Assembly (NCBI RefSeq): GCF_964199755.1
Contig: NC_133901.1
Coordinates: forward strand, 23,469,583 to 23,533,582
Length of the DNA: 64,000 nt
Direction: 5' to 3'
From: Larus michahellis
Lineage: Eukaryota; Chordata; Aves; Charadriiformes; Laridae
Positions 62,501 to 64,000 of the stretch are shown here, in pieces (within the stretch, counting starts at the first letter, position 1; every line of letters begins with the position of its first letter). The notes under the pieces are model-generated. The model saw nothing but the letters and a program-made list of their open reading frames with translations, made no database searches and was not told the origin of the DNA. The translations under genes and the position numbers were made by a program.

Positions 62501-63374
62501 GAAATACATTCACTAAAATGTTTTTGGAAGAGAAGGGAGGGCGTTTCCATTTTATTCCTTACTGCCTTTCTGTCTCAAAGATAAAAAATGGAATTGATGT
62601 AGTACTAGAATCATAAATGAGCTGTACCACTCCATTTAATTGCTTTAATGGATAAAATGGTGAAGACTTGACACCTTAACTATACCATTTTACAAACTTA
62701 CTTATAATTTATATGCGTATATCAAAATGCACACTAAAAATGTAAATTCTCTTTTTTGTAGGATGTTACATACCTTAATAGATCACCGAGGAGAGATTAG
62801 CAGTGCACAGTTCAACTGGGACTGTTCTCTCATTGTCACTGGATCAATGGACAAAACATGCATGGTAGGAAAGTTGACTAGGTACTGAATACAGCTACTT
62901 GATATATAAATATATATCTTTTGTAAATGAAAGAGCATTATTTTAAACTAGTACATGTAATTCGTTAAAGAATTTACAACTAAATGCAGAAGCTATAAGC
63001 TTATTCATTTCAGTGAAGTCCAGTTAAATAACAATAAAAGTTTTAAGGCTCGTTTAATCAATACACTGAAATAAAAAAATATACAGAACTTCATTAAACT
63101 GACTAAACAATGACTCTATTGATTTATATCCAGGTTTTGTGTTAATGCGTTGTCAGACATCAGAAAGGGTTTATACAAGTTGCTTTATGGATCAACTAGA
63201 TATTTATCAAGTAAATTCGTCAAAATAAGCAAAAATATCACCCTTATTTATCTATGCAGCTGTGGAATGCTATGACTGGGACACATATAGCAACGTTAAC
63301 AGGTCACAGTGATGAAATACTGGATGTCTGCTTTGATTATGCTGGCCAACGTATTGCAACTGCCTCTGCTGACG
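47485..63374 (+). CDS. DAW1: Dynein assembly factor with WD repeats 1 (first 10 exons; continues beyond window)
   Basis: DAW1 (WDR69, ODA16 homologue) is a WD40 beta-propeller protein that helps deliver outer dynein arms to cilia with the intraflagellar transport system. Ten exons join in frame to 973 nt, 324 codons: 47485-47524, 48787-48859, 50101-50245, 53331-53389, 53873-53995, 55485-55584, 58198-58305, 59351-59457, 62762-62864, 63260-63374. The N-terminus [14 protein letters not shown] and the IDLLDL segment are typical of DAW1. From about residue 90 onward come successive WD repeats with GH and WD dipeptides ([50 protein letters not shown]). The human protein is about 415 residues, so roughly the last two WD repeats lie past 64000. 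All introns are GT/AG and no disruption is seen. Confidence 0.97.
47525..48786 (+). other. DAW1 intron 1
   Basis: The first 150 bases remain CpG-rich. A G/T-rich segment at 47648-47680 has seven G in a row, several GGT triplets and GGGGG, and could form a G-quadruplex in the transcript. The rest is AT-rich with no exon recognised. Confidence 0.7.
48787..48859 (+). CDS. DAW1: DAW1 exon 2
   Basis: Acceptor TTTTTTAAAG, donor GA|GTAAGT. Encodes [12 protein letters not shown] and then [10 protein letters not shown], the conserved N-terminal segment before the propeller. Confidence 0.93.
48860..53330 (+). other. DAW1 introns 2 and 3 (around exon 50101-50245)
   Basis: AT-rich sequence with no exon other than exon 3. 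Contains a T/G-rich run just before exon 3 (50027-50076), an A run near 51995-52010 and a short CT repeat near 52117-52130. No mobile element recognised. Confidence 0.65.
50101..50245 (+). CDS. DAW1: DAW1 exon 3
   Basis: Acceptor CCCCAATTAG, donor AAG|GTCAGA. Encodes [20 protein letters not shown] and later [20 protein letters not shown], an alpha-helical stretch ahead of the WD repeats. Confidence 0.95.
53331..53389 (+). CDS. DAW1: DAW1 exon 4, start of first WD repeat
   Basis: Acceptor CTGTTTCAG, donor CG|GTAAGT. Encodes [19 protein letters not shown] and a split Arg codon. Confidence 0.94.
53873..53995 (+). CDS. DAW1: DAW1 exon 5, WD repeat 1 and start of 2
   Basis: Acceptor CTTTAG, donor GG|GTAAAT. 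Encodes [20 protein letters not shown] and then the [16 protein letters not shown] part of the second repeat. Confidence 0.95.
55485..55584 (+). CDS. DAW1: DAW1 exon 6, WD repeat 2 and start of 3
   Basis: Acceptor CCATTTAG, donor ATA|GTGAGT. Encodes [20 protein letters not shown] and the GHSAEI that opens the next repeat. Confidence 0.95.
57170..57840 (+). mobile_element. Possible endogenous retrovirus LTR remnant
   Basis: A purine-rich stretch (57170-57240) and a gggtggggga block near 57259-57268 are followed by a GC-richer segment starting near tgtcacaacctgctctggtg. It ends in an AT-rich part with a polyadenylation-like attaaa near 57763. This order (polypurine tract, then LTR) suggests an old insertion. 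No target-site duplication, paired LTR or viral protein could be shown, so this is weak. Confidence 0.25.
58198..58305 (+). CDS. DAW1: DAW1 exon 7, WD repeat 3
   Basis: Acceptor TGCTATAG, donor AGT|GTATGT. Encodes [20 protein letters not shown], then [11 protein letters not shown]. Exactly 36 codons. Confidence 0.95.
58306..62761 (+). other. DAW1 introns 7 and 8
   Basis: Long AT-rich introns (58306-59350, 59458-62761). A short AC-rich patch near 61051-61102 is the only obvious feature. Confidence 0.65.
59351..59457 (+). CDS. DAW1: DAW1 exon 8, WD repeat 4
   Basis: Acceptor TTCTCTCAG, donor AG|GTACTA. Encodes [20 protein letters not shown], then [15 protein letters not shown]. Confidence 0.95.
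62762..62864 (+). CDS. DAW1: DAW1 exon 9, WD repeat 5
   Basis: Acceptor TTTTTTGTAG, donor ATG|GTAGGA. Encodes [20 protein letters not shown], then [14 protein letters not shown]. The final Met stands where other repeats of the protein have Lys (TCKLW), and the GH of the usual pattern is HR here. Confidence 0.94.
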
Positions 63375-64000
63375 GTGGGTGAAGTGACTGGGACTGCTGT
63401 AAGGATTGCAATAGTAGCATAAAACACCTTCGTCCTTTTCTGTTGGTTTTGCTTTGAATGTAGCTTGATGAAAGAGGATTATCGTGACTCCAAACTATAG
63501 ATCAAGCAATGTTTGTTGCATTATAGAAAGTTTGGCATTAAACTTAAGAAGTTTTCCCCAGAGAAAATTTTCTTATTTTTCACACTTTAATCAACTCAAC
63601 CAGTCTTTCCCTTTTAACTTCAAATTTGCAGGGAAATATTTCACTTGTGGGTGGAAATGCATTTTAAATGCTTAGATAAGTAGTTTTTGAGTGAAGTTTG
63701 ATTTGAGTGGCTCAAATTTAGGCTTAAATGAAAAAGGTAGTTGGAATTTTAATGGTGGATTTGCAACTAGGCTTTCCAAATGCACAGCAAGAGAACACAC
63801 AGTAAAGAGGCAGTGAAAGAAGCAATTTTGTTATTGGTATGTGGCAATTTTGCAAGCTTATTATTTTTTTAGGAAGCAGAATAAGTAGTTTTTTGTATTC
63901 ACCTGCACAGTGTTATATTATAGTGCATAAAGACATACCATATTATTTTTACATACTTAAGTGTTTTGATTTGCACTTCCGGAAACGGGATACCAGACTG
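62865..64000 (+). other. DAW1 intron 9 and start of intron 10
   Basis: Intron 9 is 395 bp (62865-63259). After exon 10, the sequence to the window edge shows no further DAW1 exon; the next should begin by completing a Gly codon and coding a TARIF-like WD segment. Confidence 0.7.
63260..63374 (+). CDS. DAW1: DAW1 exon 10, end of WD repeat 5 and start of 6
   Basis: Acceptor CTATGCAG, donor G|GTGGGT. Encodes [20 protein letters not shown], then [15 protein letters not shown]. The split Gly codon means the next exon lies right of this one, beyond 64000 or undetected in the last 600 bases. Confidence 0.95.

Noticed and set aside
1-64000. CRISPR arrays, operons, tRNA or rRNA genes
   Set aside because: No repeat-spacer pattern, no clustered bacterial-type frames and no cloverleaf or rRNA-like segment was seen. 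The window is vertebrate nuclear DNA.

Overview
The window looks like nuclear DNA from a bird. Coding exons are small and separated by long AT-rich introns with GT/AG borders. The recognisable repeats are 5'-truncated CR1 LINE fragments, and A/C-rich or T/G-rich low-complexity runs like those common in avian genomes recur. Gene order is thiamine transporter (SLC19A3), then CCL20, then DAW1, as on human chromosome 2q36. The species cannot be named from sequence alone.

Layout. (1) 1-17317, minus strand: two tandem SLC19A3-type genes. Copy B (10694-17317) is complete, with five coding exons and 494 codons. Copy A (165-5641) shows its first three coding exons; the last two should lie left of position 1. 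(2) 17318-34324: about 17 kb with no convincing gene, holding CR1 relics, homopolymer tracts and a 25-base C run. (3) 34325-36593, plus strand: CCL20, a CC chemokine of 100 residues in four exons, with a kappaB-like site, a TATA box and a poly(A) signal. (4) 36594-47130: about 10.5 kb without a recognised gene. (5) 47157-64000, plus strand: a CpG-rich promoter with a perfect 96-bp palindrome, an NRF1-type site and an X-box-like site, then DAW1 (WDR69/ODA16), a dynein-arm assembly factor. Ten DAW1 exons (324 codons) are present and the gene continues past the right edge.

The genes do not form one pathway. SLC19A3 imports vitamin across the plasma membrane, CCL20 is a secreted CCR6 ligand, and DAW1 acts in motile cilia. 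Their adjacency is conserved synteny.

The most striking observation is a mosaic pattern between the two transporters. Their 820-bp second coding exons differ at only five bases, all synonymous transitions, while exons 1 and 3 are clearly diverged (34/50 and 52/64 residues identical) and the introns show no visible similarity. The near-identity stops almost exactly at the splice sites. This suggests recent gene conversion confined to one exon. The second is the 96-bp palindrome with no spacer, about 230 bp upstream of the DAW1 start codon. No wholly new gene system was found.

All comparisons were by eye. Exon borders rest on splice consensus, frame continuity and family knowledge, not transcripts.
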